38,445 nt of DNA from a bacterium. Its GTDB lineage: Bacteria; Bacillota; Clostridia; Lachnospirales; Lachnospiraceae. The DNA lies in NCBI GenBank assembly GCA_004562765.1, contig SFRL01000055.1:1-38445 (forward strand), written 5' to 3'. This document shows, piece after piece, positions 1-8,283 of the stretch (position 1 is its first letter; every line of letters begins with the position of its first letter). The position numbers were made by a program, and so were the translations under genes. Under the pieces are notes generated by a model. The model had not been told where the DNA came from. It worked only from the letters and a program-made list of their open reading frames with translations, and made no database searches.

Positions 1-52
1 AAAATAATTATAGCATTGGAGGTTTTTTACTGTAAGCTAAAGCAGCTGTTGT

Positions 53-76
53 CCCCCTGCATAGCAGGGGGTTTTA
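53..76 (+). terminator. Intrinsic terminator of a gene left of the window
   Basis: An 8-bp perfect hairpin, CCCCCTGC paired with GCAGGGGG across a 3-base loop, is followed by TTTTATT on the plus strand. It would end a plus-strand transcript entering from the left. A reading frame ending in TAA at 33-35 could be the tail of that gene, but too few codons are visible to identify it. Confidence 0.7.
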
Positions 77-95
77 TTAAAGACTGCCATACAAC

Positions 96-125
96 AAAAA
101 CCCCGGCGCTTTCGCTCCGGGGTTT
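96..125 (-). terminator. rpsU intrinsic terminator
   Basis: Read on the minus strand, AAACCCCGG pairs with CCGGGGTTT around a GCGAAAGC-type loop and runs into a T-tract. It lies about 25 bases past the rpsU stop codon. Together with the opposite-strand hairpin at 53-76 it separates convergent transcripts. Confidence 0.85.
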
Positions 126-148
126 CATTGCATTTAACTATAACTGGA

Positions 149-325
149 TTAGTTATATTTACGCTTTCTAGCTGCTTCAGATTTCTTCTTGCGCTTTACA
201 GAGGGCTTCTCATAATGCTCTCTCTTGCGAATCTCCTGCTGGATACCTGCCTTTGCACAGTTTCTCTTGAATCTGCGTAAAGCGCTATCTAAAGTCTCGT
301 TCTCTTTTACGGTAACACTAGACAT
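149..325 (-). CDS. rpsU: 30S ribosomal protein S21
   Basis: This 58-residue protein starts MSSVTVKENETLDSALRRF and ends in a run of Lys and Arg (KRKKKSEAARKRKYN), the usual form of bacterial S21. It is a small, basic protein of the 30S subunit that helps base-pairing of mRNA leaders with 16S rRNA. The ATG at 325 follows a purine-rich GGAGGGAGG stretch about 12 bases upstream. The gene has its own promoter (404-431) and a strong terminator (96-125), so it looks monocistronic. Length and sequence are normal for Clostridia. Confidence 0.97.
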   Translation of the reverse strand: MSSVTVKENETLDSALRRFKRNCAKAGIQQEIRKREHYEKPSVKRKKKSEAARKRKYN

Positions 326-403
326 TCTTACACCTAACCTCCCTCCAGTTGTAAATTGTGCACATCAACTGTAAGGTTCTATTTCCTAATTGCACTGCAA
401 ATA

Positions 404-431
404 ATTATACCATATATTTTCAGTTCGTCAA
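404..431 (-). promoter_or_regulatory. Sigma-A promoter of rpsU
   Basis: On the minus strand TTGACG (-35, 426-431) and TATAAT (-10, 404-409) are separated by 16 bases, within the alaS-rpsU gap. The leader would be about 70 bases. Confidence 0.75.
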
Positions 432-453
432 GGCTGTTTTGAAAAAATTATGT

Positions 454-3114
454 CTATTTTATCTGAGCGCTCAGTGCATTCACTGCCTCTTTCAAAGCGT
501 CATCCACACCGGCCGGATTCTTTCCGCCTGCCTGTGCCATATTCGGACGACCGCCACCGCCACCTCCAACGATAGACGCAATGCTCTTGATCAGATTACC
601 TGCATGTGCGCCTGCCTTCTGGGCCTCATCGGTTGCCATGGCTACCAGATTGACTTTTCCGTCTGCCACGGATGCCAGCAGGATCACACCCTCACCCAGC
701 TTGTTTTTGAGCTGGTCTCCCAAGTCACGCAGACCGTTCATATCCACGCCCTCGAGCTTTGTTGCAAGGAATTTCACACCCTTGACATCCTGTACCTGAT
801 CCATGACATCACCAAGCGCATCTTTGGCTGCCTTTGACTTCATGGATTCGATCTCAGCATTCAGGCTCTTGATCTCCGCCTGCAGATGTGTGATCTTCTC
901 TACCACACCCGCCGGATTGGTCTTTAAGAGCTTTGCAGCCTCCTCCAGCGTCTTCTCGATCGTATCATAATATGCAAACACGCCGTCAGCCGTGATCGCC
1001 TCGATACGGCGTACGCCTGCTGCCACACCGGACTCGGAAACGATCTTGAATGCCTTGATGTCAGCGGTATTCTTTACGTGTGTTCCACCGCACAGCTCCT
1101 TGGAGAAATCTCCCATGGAGACAACGCGGACACTCTCTCCGTACTTCTCTCCGAACAGAGCCATCGCACCGGACTTCTTCGCCTCATCGATGCTCATGAC
1201 CTCAGTTACAACCGGGATCGCCTCGTTGATCTTGGCATTGACGATATCTTCTACCTTCTGCAGTTCCTCCGGAGTCATTGCAGAGAAGTGAGAGAAGTCA
1301 AATCTCGTGCGGTCAGCATCCTGATTGGAACCCTTCTGCTCTACATGTGTGCCCAGCACCTCACGCAGTGCTTTCTGTAATAAATGAGTTGCTGAGTGGT
1401 TCTTGCAGATCTTTGCTCTGCGGGCTGTGTCAATCGTAAGCTCTGCCACGTCGCCAACCTTGATCATACCTGCGGTACAGGTTCCGACATGTCCGATCTT
1501 ACCACCCTTCAGCTTGATCGTATCGCTGACTGCAAACTCGCCCTCAGCGGTCTTGATCACACCGGTGTCACCGATCTGTCCACCCATCGTCGCATAAAAC
1601 GGTGTCTCATCCACGATCACGGTTCCGTTCACACCCTCGGTCAGCGCCTCTGCCAGCTCACTCTCTGTGGTGAGTACGGTGATCTTTGACTTTGCACTTG
1701 TCTCATCGTAGCCGACGAATGCAGAGGTGATGGCAGGATCGATCTCATCATAAACGGTAGCATCCGCACCCATATAGTTTGTCTCTTTTCTGGCTGCGCG
1801 GGCTTTTTCCTTCTGTTCCTTCATGCATGCGTCAAAGCCTGCCTGATCTAACGTATAGCCCTTCTCCTCCAGGATCTCGGCGGTCAGATCTACCGGAAAT
1901 CCGTAGGTATCATACAGCTTGAAGGCATTCTCGCCGGACAGCACCTTCTCGCCGGCTGCCTCCATATCCTTTTCCATATCCGCAAGGATCTTTAAGCCCT
2001 GATCGATGGTCTTGTTGAACTGCTCTTCCTCCTGGGTCAGTACCTTAAAGATAAAGTCCTTCTTCTCCTCCAGCTCGGGATAGCCATCCTTGCTCTCACG
2101 GATCACGGTTGCTGCCAGATCCGCCATAAAGGTTCCTTCAATGCCTAACATTCTTCCGTGTCTTGCTGCACGACGGATCAGACGACGCAGCACATAACCA
2201 CGTCCTTCATTCGTCGGCATGACACCGTCAGAGATAAGGAAGGTCGTTGAACGGATATGATCTGTGATCAGACGGATGCTGATGTCATCCAGTGCATCCT
2301 GCTGATAGGTCTTGCCGCAAAGCTTGCAGATATGGTCGCGGATCGCCTTCATCGTGTCAATATCAAAGACAGAATCTACATCCTGCATCACGACAGCCAG
2401 ACGCTCCAGACCCATTCCGGTATCGATGTTTTTATTCTCCAGTTCCTCATAGCCGCCGTGTCCGTCACCGTTAAACTGGGTAAATACGTTGTTCCATACC
2501 TCCATGAAACGGTCACAGTCACAGCCTACCTTACAGTCAGGCTTTCCACAGCCGTATTTCTCGCCGCGGTCATAATAGATCTCTGAACAGGGGCCGCAGG
2601 GACCTGCGCCGTGCTCCCAGAAGTTATCGCACTCACCAGTTTCCGGATCACGGTAAAAACGGGTGATACGGTCAGCCGGAATACCGATCTCTTTGTTCCA
2701 GATCTCAAATGCTTCCTCGTCCTCGCCGTAGATGGAAGGATACAGACGATCCTCCTCCAGTCCCAGCACCTCTGACAAAAACTCCCAGGACCATGCAATC
2801 GCCTCATGCTTGAAATAATCTCCGAATGAGAAGTTTCCGAGCATCTCAAAAAATGTCAGATGTCTTGCAGTCTTTCCTACATTTTCAATGTCACCTGTAC
2901 GCACACATTTCTGACAGGTGGTCACACGTCTGCGGGGCGGGATCTCCTGCCCGGTAAAATAAGGCTTTAACGGTGCCATACCTGCATTGATGAGCAGCAG
3001 GCTGTTGTCGTTGTGAGGCACAAGGGAAAAGCTGTTCATTGCCAGATGTCCCTTGCTCTCAAAAAATTCCAGATACATTTTGCGCAGTTCATTTACGCCA
3101 TACTTCTTCTTCAC
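454..3114 (-). CDS. alaS: Alanyl-tRNA synthetase
   Basis: Charges tRNA-Ala with alanine in the cytoplasm. The protein is 886 residues, the usual AlaS length. The N-terminal catalytic core has class II features (RRRVTTCQKCVRTGD and FFEMLGNFSFGDYF, about residues 61-100). The editing domain carries HSATH (573-577) and CGGTH (675-679), the zinc/editing signature. The C-terminal DHHA1 domain ends in a glycine run followed by RPNMAQAGG. The reading frame extends 34 codons further upstream, but I choose the GTG at 3114 because GGAGG sits 7 bases before it and the resulting start, VKKKYGVNELRK, matches the family start. The extension overlaps a separate small gene (3140-3289). There is no room for a T-box leader between the upstream promoter and that small gene. 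Confidence 0.97.
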   Translation of the reverse strand: MKKKYGVNELRKMYLEFFESKGHLAMNSFSLVPHNDNSLLLINAGMAPLKPYFTGQEIPPRRRVTTCQKCVRTGDIENVGKTARHLTFFEMLGNFSFGDYFKHEAIAWSWEFLSEVLGLEEDRLYPSIYGEDEEAFEIWNKEIGIPADRITRFYRDPETGECDNFWEHGAGPCGPCSEIYYDRGEKYGCGKPDCKVGCDCDRFMEVWNNVFTQFNGDGHGGYEELENKNIDTGMGLERLAVVMQDVDSVFDIDTMKAIRDHICKLCGKTYQQDALDDISIRLITDHIRSTTFLISDGVMPTNEGRGYVLRRLIRRAARHGRMLGIEGTFMADLAATVIRESKDGYPELEEKKDFIFKVLTQEEEQFNKTIDQGLKILADMEKDMEAAGEKVLSGENAFKLYDTYGFPVDLTAEILEEKGYTLDQAGFDACMKEQKEKARAARKETNYMGADATVYDEIDPAITSAFVGYDETSAKSKITVLTTESELAEALTEGVNGTVIVDETPFYATMGGQIGDTGVIKTAEGEFAVSDTIKLKGGKIGHVGTCTAGMIKVGDVAELTIDTARRAKICKNHSATHLLQKALREVLGTHVEQKGSNQDADRTRFDFSHFSAMTPEELQKVEDIVNAKINEAIPVVTEVMSIDEAKKSGAMALFGEKYGESVRVVSMGDFSKELCGGTHVKNTADIKAFKIVSESGVAAGVRRIEAITADGVFAYYDTIEKTLEEAAKLLKTNPAGVVEKITHLQAEIKSLNAEIESMKSKAAKDALGDVMDQVQDVKGVKFLATKLEGVDMNGLRDLGDQLKNKLGEGVILLASVADGKVNLVAMATDEAQKAGAHAGNLIKSIASIVGGGGGGRPNMAQAGGKNPAGVDDALKEAVNALSAQIK

Positions 3115-3139
3115 GGTGTTTCCTCCATAGATATATGTT

Positions 3140-3289
3140 TTACTGCTTGTCTTCTGCAGACATCGCAGCCGTCTTGGCATCCTTGCGCTCACGCAGTTTT
3201 TTCCCCACAACTGCACCTGCCACGCCGATCGCTGCCAAAAGGATCATGATGATCAGATATTGTAAAAAGCTTCCCAAAATCGCTATCAT
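3140..3289 (-). CDS. Small single-pass membrane protein
   Basis: A 49-residue reading frame, preceded by AGGAGG with an 8-base spacer, ends 25 bases before the alaS start. It begins MIAILGSFLQYLIIMILLAA. Residues about 3-28 form one hydrophobic helix, followed by a basic segment (GKKLRERKDAKTA) and a polar tail. Positive residues lie after the helix, suggesting a cytoplasmic C-terminus. I do not recognise a family. The promoter at 3364-3392 lies directly upstream, so it should be co-transcribed with alaS. The strong ribosome site and absence of rare-looking codons make it a real gene rather than chance. Function unknown. Confidence 0.75.
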   Translation of the reverse strand: MIAILGSFLQYLIIMILLAAIGVAGAVVGKKLRERKDAKTAAMSAEDKQ

Positions 3290-3363
3290 AGCAAAAACCT
3301 CCTGTTTTTTCTATTTATCGCAACTGTCTGATATGCTTGCAGTTACTGCTTACCCAATACTTT

Positions 3364-3392
3364 ATTATAATCCAGTGTTTTGCCTCTGTAAA
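3364..3392 (-). promoter_or_regulatory. Sigma-A promoter of the small membrane gene and alaS
   Basis: Minus strand TTTACA (3387-3392) and TATAAT (3364-3369) are separated by exactly 17 bases in the gap after rnhA. The leader before the small gene is about 70 bases, too short for a T-box. Confidence 0.75.
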
Positions 3393-3453
3393 GTGCAACT
3401 GTTCAGTTCCGGATCGATTTTGCGAATGGCTCTGAACAGTCAATTCAGTCAGA

Positions 3454-3930
3454 TCACACAAGCTCCACGTCCTCCAGCAGCTCCGTGCCGTCTGCCGCGC
3501 TCGTCGCCAGCTGATCACAACGCTCATTTTCCGGGTGTCCGTCATGTCCCTTGACCCAGATAAAATGCACCTTGTGCGGTTCCATCGCCGCCAGCAGTGC
3601 CTTCCACAGGTCTATATTTTTCACCGGCTTTTTATCGGATTTCACCCATCCTTTCATCTGCCAGCTGTAGATCCACCCCTGATTAAAAGCATCCGTCAGA
3701 TACTTGGAATCCGAGTACAAGTCCACCTCGCAGGGCTTGTTCAGCTGCTGTAGCCCGCGGATCGCCGCCATCAATTCCATTCGGTTATTTGTCGTCTTTT
3801 TATAACCGGCAGATAACTCTTTTTCATGTACTCCGCCTTTGCTGTCCACATAGCGCAAAACCACACCGTAACCGCCGGGGCCATCTGGATTTCCCCTGGC
3901 CGCCCCGTCTGTGAAAATTGTAACCTTCAT
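3454..3930 (-). CDS. rnhA: Ribonuclease HI
   Basis: Cuts the RNA strand of RNA-DNA hybrids. The 158-residue protein has the full metal-binding set of type 1 RNase H: D8 (TDGA), E52 (RMEL), D74 (SDSK) and D139 (ERCD), plus the flexible-loop histidine H129 (KGHDGH). Length matches E. coli RNase HI (155). The start ATG overlaps the stop codon of the upstream metallo-beta-lactamase gene by one base (TAATG), so the two are translationally coupled. It is the last gene of the punA run. Confidence 0.95.
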   Translation of the reverse strand: MKVTIFTDGAARGNPDGPGGYGVVLRYVDSKGGVHEKELSAGYKKTTNNRMELMAAIRGLQQLNKPCEVDLYSDSKYLTDAFNQGWIYSWQMKGWVKSDKKPVKNIDLWKALLAAMEPHKVHFIWVKGHDGHPENERCDQLATSAADGTELLEDVELV

Positions 3931-4682
3931 TATTCCATATCCTCAAAAATCTGATTTTCATGCTCTACTCGCATGATGCGTCCGGTAAATGCAGGGTTTG
4001 AGATACGGCTCAGATACTCATCGATAATGCCGAATTCCTGCCAACAGTGCATCGGGAACACATACTTTGCGGAAACATTTTTCATAAAATAGTCAAAGCC
4101 CTTAAATTTGTGCTGTTCCAATCTTGGATCCAGCACCACAAACGCCACATCAAAAAACGTATCCGCCATCTGATTGATCTGATGCTTGTAGCCGCGCTCC
4201 ATCTTGCCATTCACAAGATCACCCGCGCCCTCCCAGGTCCAGTTATGCAGATCGCCCGCGTGGTAAATGTGCTTTCCATCTGCCTCCACCGCAAATGCCA
4301 CACCCGCGTCCGTCGACAGATAGGTACGGACCTTCACATCATCCACAATGTATTCCTCGTTGTTGGTGACATACGTGATCTTCTCACGGATCGCAGGATC
4401 AATGCCGTGCTTTTTCAAAAAATTCGGACTCAGCTTCGCATCCTTGGAGATAATGTAGTGGATATTCTCATAGCGCTCGGCAAGCCGGTAAATATCCATA
4501 TCAAAATGATCCTGATGCTTGTGGCTGGCAAAAAAGTACATGGGTGTATCCGCATCGTACTGCGGAAGAATGCCGCCGAAATGGTAACCATTGATCCGGT
4601 CGCCGTTAAAGTAATCAAAAACAAGCACCTTTGTATCCAGCTCCACGATAAAGCAGCTGTGATGAATAAATAATACGTTCAT
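3930..4682 (-). CDS. Metallo-beta-lactamase-fold hydrolase
   Basis: A 250-residue protein with the MBL zinc motif HxHxDH (ASHKHQDHFD, about residue 55) and further conserved His (YHAGDLHNW; PMHCWQEF). The order and spacing resemble the UlaG/UPF0173 branch of the superfamily. The substrate cannot be read from sequence. The frame could begin 8 codons earlier, but the ATG at 4682 is better: it has GAGGA upstream, and the earlier ATG has no ribosome site and nearly touches the preceding stop. It is packed between an SAH/MTA-deaminase-like gene and rnhA, so it belongs to the same transcription unit without an obvious shared pathway. Confidence 0.85.
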   Translation of the reverse strand: MNVLFIHHSCFIVELDTKVLVFDYFNGDRINGYHFGGILPQYDADTPMYFFASHKHQDHFDMDIYRLAERYENIHYIISKDAKLSPNFLKKHGIDPAIREKITYVTNNEEYIVDDVKVRTYLSTDAGVAFAVEADGKHIYHAGDLHNWTWEGAGDLVNGKMERGYKHQINQMADTFFDVAFVVLDPRLEQHKFKGFDYFMKNVSAKYVFPMHCWQEFGIIDEYLSRISNPAFTGRIMRVEHENQIFEDME

Positions 4683-4709
4683 ACTCTTTTTAATCCTCAA
4701 AACCAAAAA

Positions 4710-6014
4710 CTATTTCATTCTGCCAATGATGGCATTTGCCTTCGCATAGATCTCCTTCGGGTCAAAGCCGATATCAAAACTGCCGCCCTCATAGAGAATA
4801 CGTCCGTTTACCATCGTCATCGCCACATTCTGCTTACTGCCGCTGTAGACCAGATTCTTCACCATGTTATTCTCCGGCTGCATATTCGGCTGCATGAGAT
4901 CGATCATGATCAGATCTGCCTTTTTGCCCACTGCAAGATCATCGCAGTCTGAAAGACCCATCGCCCGCGCACCTGCAGTCGTCGCCATGTAGAGCACCTC
5001 GTTCGCAGGCACTGCTGCCGCATCCATATCCTTCACCTTTGCCAGCGCTGTCGTCAGGAACATCTCACGGAACATATCCAGACAGTTGTTGCTGGCCGGA
5101 CCGTCGGTTCCGATCGCTACCGGAATGCCCTCTTTCAGATAACGACTGATCGACGCAATGCCGCTTGCCAGTTTCAGATTAGAGGCCGGATTGGTCACTG
5201 CCGTCAGTCCGCGCTTTTTGAAGATCTCAAAATCAGCATCCTCCATCCATACACAGTGATAACCGCCGCCGCCGTACTCGTACATGCCCAGATCTTCGGT
5301 GAGCTGTGTCGGTGTCTTGCTCCAACGGCCGATACATTCTTCCACTTCAGTCTTCGTCTCAGAATTGTGTAAAAAGACCGGACTTTTCAGCTTTTGCGCC
5401 AGCTTTGCGACACCTTCCATCAGTTCCATGGATGTGGTGTATTCTGCATGAAAACCGACAATAAAACTGGTCAGATCACTCATCTCATTGACGATATGAT
5501 AATTTTCCTCCATAAGTTCCACGGTTCCGCCAAAGTTATTCAGACCGCTGGTCTGCACGGTACGAAATCCGGTATCCGCAGATGCCTTCGCATCCACCGG
5601 CGGAAAGAAATACATATCGAAATTGGTGGTAATACCACTGGTCAGATATTCCATAATACCTAATATATTCAGCCAGTAGCAATCATCCTCCGTGAGCTGT
5701 CCCTCTCTCGGAAACACCTGGTTAAACAGCCAGTCCTGTAACGGCAGATCATCCGCATAAGAGCGAAGAAATGTCATGGCTGTATGTGTGTGGGCATTCT
5801 TAAAGCCGGAAAGGATCAGCTTTCCGCAGGCATCAATCTCACGATCCCAAAGGATCACCTCACCGGGCTGCAAGACATTGCCCGTGTCACTTCCGTCGCC
5901 AATGTAGGCGATGGAGTCGCCACGCACCCAAAGCTCGCCCTCTATGATCTGATACTCACGCTTCGCGTCATCCTTTAAACAGAGGATCTTCGCGTTATAA
6001 AAACGTACATTCAT
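4710..6014 (-). CDS. Amidohydrolase, SAH/MTA deaminase type
   Basis: A 434-residue metal-dependent amidohydrolase of the MtaD/SsnA/TrzN group. Metal-ligand motifs are in order: NAHTHTAM (about residue 73), FHAEY, HNSET, and GTDGPASNN near residue 305. The last matches the catalytic Asp motif of 5-methylthioadenosine/S-adenosylhomocysteine deaminases. The likely reaction is deamination of SAH or MTA to the inosine form, a substrate type the neighbouring purine nucleoside phosphorylase handles, which supports a purine-salvage role. Other amidohydrolase substrates (for example guanine) cannot be excluded. It lies 22 bases after the punA stop. Confidence 0.85.
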   Translation of the reverse strand: MNVRFYNAKILCLKDDAKREYQIIEGELWVRGDSIAYIGDGSDTGNVLQPGEVILWDREIDACGKLILSGFKNAHTHTAMTFLRSYADDLPLQDWLFNQVFPREGQLTEDDCYWLNILGIMEYLTSGITTNFDMYFFPPVDAKASADTGFRTVQTSGLNNFGGTVELMEENYHIVNEMSDLTSFIVGFHAEYTTSMELMEGVAKLAQKLKSPVFLHNSETKTEVEECIGRWSKTPTQLTEDLGMYEYGGGGYHCVWMEDADFEIFKKRGLTAVTNPASNLKLASGIASISRYLKEGIPVAIGTDGPASNNCLDMFREMFLTTALAKVKDMDAAAVPANEVLYMATTAGARAMGLSDCDDLAVGKKADLIMIDLMQPNMQPENNMVKNLVYSGSKQNVAMTMVNGRILYEGGSFDIGFDPKEIYAKANAIIGRMK

Positions 6015-6036
6015 TCTCGTATTTTCTCCTTTATCC

Positions 6037-6870
6037 CTACAGTGTCTTTGCGATACCTTTGATCGTCTCCGTCAGCAGCTGCTTGAACATCGGTGCGACT
6101 GCATCCGCGGTCTCAGTGATCTCTGCATGTGTCAGAGGCTTCGGAGAGATGCCCGCTGCCAGATTGGAAATGCAGGAAATGCCGACAACCTTCATGCCCA
6201 TATGCTTCGCTGCCTGTGCCTCACATGCAGTGGACATGCCGACTGCATCCGCGCCCATCACACGGCACATATTGATCTCTGCCGGTGTCTCATAGGCAGG
6301 TCCGGTGAGCTGGACATACACGCCTTCCTTTAAATTGATACCCAGATCGCAGGCTGCCTTCTTCGCGATCTGCTGCAGATCCTCGTCATACACATGGCTC
6401 ATATCCGGGAACCGGGTTCCAAGTTCCTCGATGTTTGCGCCCAGTAACGGTGAGGGTACGAAGCAGGAAATGTGATCCTTGATCAACATGAAATCACCTG
6501 CATGGAAGCCCTGCTTGATACCGCCGGAAGCATTTGTCAGAAACAGTACCTTTGCACCCATCATCTTCATCAGTCGGGTCGGCAGTACCACATCTGTCAT
6601 TGGATATCCTTCATAATAATGCACACGCCCCTGCATGATCACAACCGGTACGTCCTCCACATAACCAAACACGAAACGTCCCTTGTGCAGCGGAACCGTG
6701 GAAACCGGAAAGCCCTCGATCTCTTTATAATCCAGTGTTGCGACCACATCGATCTGGTCTGCGTAATCACCCAGTCCGGAGCCTAAGATCAGCGCCACCT
6801 CCGGAACAAAATCAATCTTTCCCTTTACGCTTTCGTAGCATTTTACTAATTTTTCATATACTTCGTTCAT
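6037..6870 (-). CDS. punA: Purine nucleoside phosphorylase
   Basis: Cleaves inosine/guanosine-type nucleosides with phosphate to the base and ribose-1-phosphate. The 277-residue protein has the trimeric PNP signatures: ILGSGLGDYADQ (phosphate loop), HKGRFVFGY, MQGRVHYYEGY, LTNASGGI and SCISNLAAGI. I start at the ATG at 6870, with AAGGAG 9 bases upstream; a longer frame to 6912 adds 14 residues outside the family. A promoter lies at 6903-6931 inside the end of the toxin gene. It heads the run punA, deaminase, MBL protein, rnhA. Confidence 0.93.
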   Translation of the reverse strand: MNEVYEKLVKCYESVKGKIDFVPEVALILGSGLGDYADQIDVVATLDYKEIEGFPVSTVPLHKGRFVFGYVEDVPVVIMQGRVHYYEGYPMTDVVLPTRLMKMMGAKVLFLTNASGGIKQGFHAGDFMLIKDHISCFVPSPLLGANIEELGTRFPDMSHVYDEDLQQIAKKAACDLGINLKEGVYVQLTGPAYETPAEINMCRVMGADAVGMSTACEAQAAKHMGMKVVGISCISNLAAGISPKPLTHAEITETADAVAPMFKQLLTETIKGIAKTL

Positions 6871-6902
6871 GATAGCGTCTCCTTTTTTGTGAACTATAGA
6901 AA

Positions 6903-6931
6903 ATAATAACATTTTTCTTATATTCTGGCAA
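6903..6931 (-). promoter_or_regulatory. Probable sigma-A promoter of punA
   Basis: Minus strand TTGCCA (6926-6931) and TATTAT (6903-6908) have a 17-base spacer. The promoter straddles the 3' end of the PIN toxin gene, so punA need not depend on the toxin-antitoxin promoter. Confidence 0.6.
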
Positions 6932-7325
6932 TCAATTCCCCGGGAGTCAGTGCCATAACCTTACTTTTTGTAAAATCCCGGACATTTCTTGTAATAATAT
7001 AATTCGCACGAATTCGCTCTGCGGTCGCACTCTGAACTGCATCTTCAAAATCTCCCCATTCCATTTCCGACGCATGAACAATATCTGAAGCTTCTAAATC
7101 TGTCAGTTCAAAAATCAATGACATCGTTTGGAGTGTACTGCGAATCGTTTTGGAATCAAGTTCTTTGCGCATGACATACACCAGATTGGCAAATGTCAAA
7201 GCGGAAACGCAGCCTTTTATCTGCTCCGTTTCGCAAAGCTTCCAAATAATCGCGGAATCCCGATAATATGGTTGTCTCATTTGTAAAACATCAAGTAAAA
7301 TATTGGCATCAATCAGTAATTTCAT
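6918..7325 (-). CDS. PIN-domain toxin of a type II TA pair
   Basis: A 135-residue protein starting MKLLIDANILLDVL, the PIN nuclease start with its first catalytic Asp (D6, DANI). Later acidic positions typical of PIN domains are present (W-GDFEDAVQSATA near residue 90 and TRNVRDF near 113). PIN toxins are Mg-dependent RNases. Its ATG overlaps the antitoxin gene by 17 bases and has GAGGAAG upstream, the classical antitoxin-first arrangement. Which RNA it cuts is not predictable. Base composition of the pair is more AT-rich than its neighbours, consistent with mobility. Confidence 0.88.
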   Translation of the reverse strand: MKLLIDANILLDVLQMRQPYYRDSAIIWKLCETEQIKGCVSALTFANLVYVMRKELDSKTIRSTLQTMSLIFELTDLEASDIVHASEMEWGDFEDAVQSATAERIRANYIITRNVRDFTKSKVMALTPGELIARI

Positions 7326-7551
7326 ACTTCTTCCTCAAACCTTCTTCTCTCATGCGATCCATATCATAATCACCACTTAAAATACCGCTCAGCGAATCAG
7401 TAAGATATGAAACAGCTGCCTCTTTCGGAATGAAGCGTCCCACTTCCTTTCCATTTCTCGTGACAACTACCTCCTTACCTTCTATAACCATATTCAGATA
7501 CCTGCCAAAATTATTTTGCATTTCCGTAGCTGTAGCTGTTGCTCCGATCAT
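7309..7551 (-). CDS. Phd/YefM-family antitoxin
   Basis: An 80-residue protein with the Phd/YefM N-terminal DNA-binding fold (MIGATATATEMQNNFGRYLNMVIEGKE is split here by the usual E..N.F..YL pattern; VVVTRNGKEVGRFIP follows). The C-terminal half (LSGILSGDYDMDRMREEGL) would be the toxin-neutralising region. The start has AAAGGAGG about 8 bases upstream. It overlaps the PIN toxin gene downstream. Such antitoxins bind their own promoter; two identical palindromes flank the -10 box upstream (7571-7610). Confidence 0.88.
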   Translation of the reverse strand: MIGATATATEMQNNFGRYLNMVIEGKEVVVTRNGKEVGRFIPKEAAVSYLTDSLSGILSGDYDMDRMREEGLRKKYEITD

Positions 7552-7570
7552 AACAACGCCTCCTTTCGAA

Positions 7571-7610
7571 TTAGCTAATTATATTATACTTCACTTTAGC
7601 TAATATGCAA
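7571..7610 (-). promoter_or_regulatory. Toxin-antitoxin promoter with paired TTAGCTAA operators
   Basis: Minus strand TTGCAT (7605-7610), 16-base spacer and TATAAT (7583-7588). Two identical 8-base palindromes TTAGCTAA lie at 7571-7578 and 7596-7603, 25 bases apart, one in the -35/-10 spacer and one just past the -10. This is the expected layout for autorepression by the Phd-like antitoxin, alone or with toxin. Confidence 0.75.
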
Positions 7611-7629
7611 ACAATTCTATAAAAAACTT

Positions 7630-8235
7630 TTATCTAAAAAACCACGTGTACACCACCGCCACAATCTCCCGCAGATAAAAAGGGATCACATAGGGCATTG
7701 CCGTCTTTGAGGCATATGCCACAGGGCTTAATCCCTCCTGTTTTGCATGCAGACAGCCCCGGTAGCAGTGAAATTCACTGGTGATGAGTGCGATCTCGTG
7801 ATTCTCTGCCCATGCGCTGTCCGCGCCGAGCGCCTCTTCCAGGATCCCACGGGATTGACGCAGGTTCGTCGGCGTATTGACGGATGACTCCTCCTTGTAA
7901 AGGCGGCTGCCATCTATGCCGCGCGCGGTCAGTTCCCGGTACATGCACTCCGCTTCTGAGATCGCCTCATCCTCTCCCTGTCCGCCGGAAAGCACAGCGA
8001 TCGCCTGCGGATGGCTTACCAGATACTCATAGGCGGCATCGATCCGCTCGCCTAAAATACGGCTCGGACGTCCATCCTTGACATGACAGCCCAGCACAAC
8101 CGCAGGCGTATCCTCTGCCACCTCATGTCCCTGTGCACCCCGGTAGATCGCGATCATCGCCGATACGACCAGCACCGCTCCGATCACCACTACGATTCCA
8201 GCAATAACTAAAATGATCTTTGTCATGCGTTTCAT
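7630..8235 (-). CDS. YdcF/DUF218 (SanA/ElyC-like) membrane-anchored protein
   Basis: About 201 residues. An N-terminal hydrophobic helix (IILVIAGIVVVIGAVLVV, about residues 6-24) is followed by a DUF218 domain: PAVVLGCHVKDGRPS, SGGQGEDE, EAECM, ESSVNTPTNL and ITSEFHCYRG are the recognisable conserved blocks. DUF218 proteins are implicated in envelope processes such as vancomycin sensitivity and lipid-carrier recycling, but the reaction is not established. The frame can extend to a GTG at 8268; I prefer the ATG at 8235, or the one at 8226, since the GTG has no ribosome site. It follows the MATE gene closely and is probably co-transcribed. Confidence 0.8.
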   Translation of the reverse strand: MKRMTKIILVIAGIVVVIGAVLVVSAMIAIYRGAQGHEVAEDTPAVVLGCHVKDGRPSRILGERIDAAYEYLVSHPQAIAVLSGGQGEDEAISEAECMYRELTARGIDGSRLYKEESSVNTPTNLRQSRGILEEALGADSAWAENHEIALITSEFHCYRGCLHAKQEGLSPVAYASKTAMPYVIPFYLREIVAVVYTWFFR

Positions 8236-8283
8236 ATCTCCAATTCTCTCTTTCTCCGCAGCCCACACGAAGCAGGCATTTTC

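Noticed and set aside
358..837. A 159-residue plus-strand open frame
   Set aside because: Antisense to alaS and the rpsU promoter; Cys/His-rich chance translation without a ribosome site.
3290..3453. Possible T-box leader before alaS
   Set aside because: Promoter to small-gene distance is only about 75 bases and no T-box bulge or terminator is seen.
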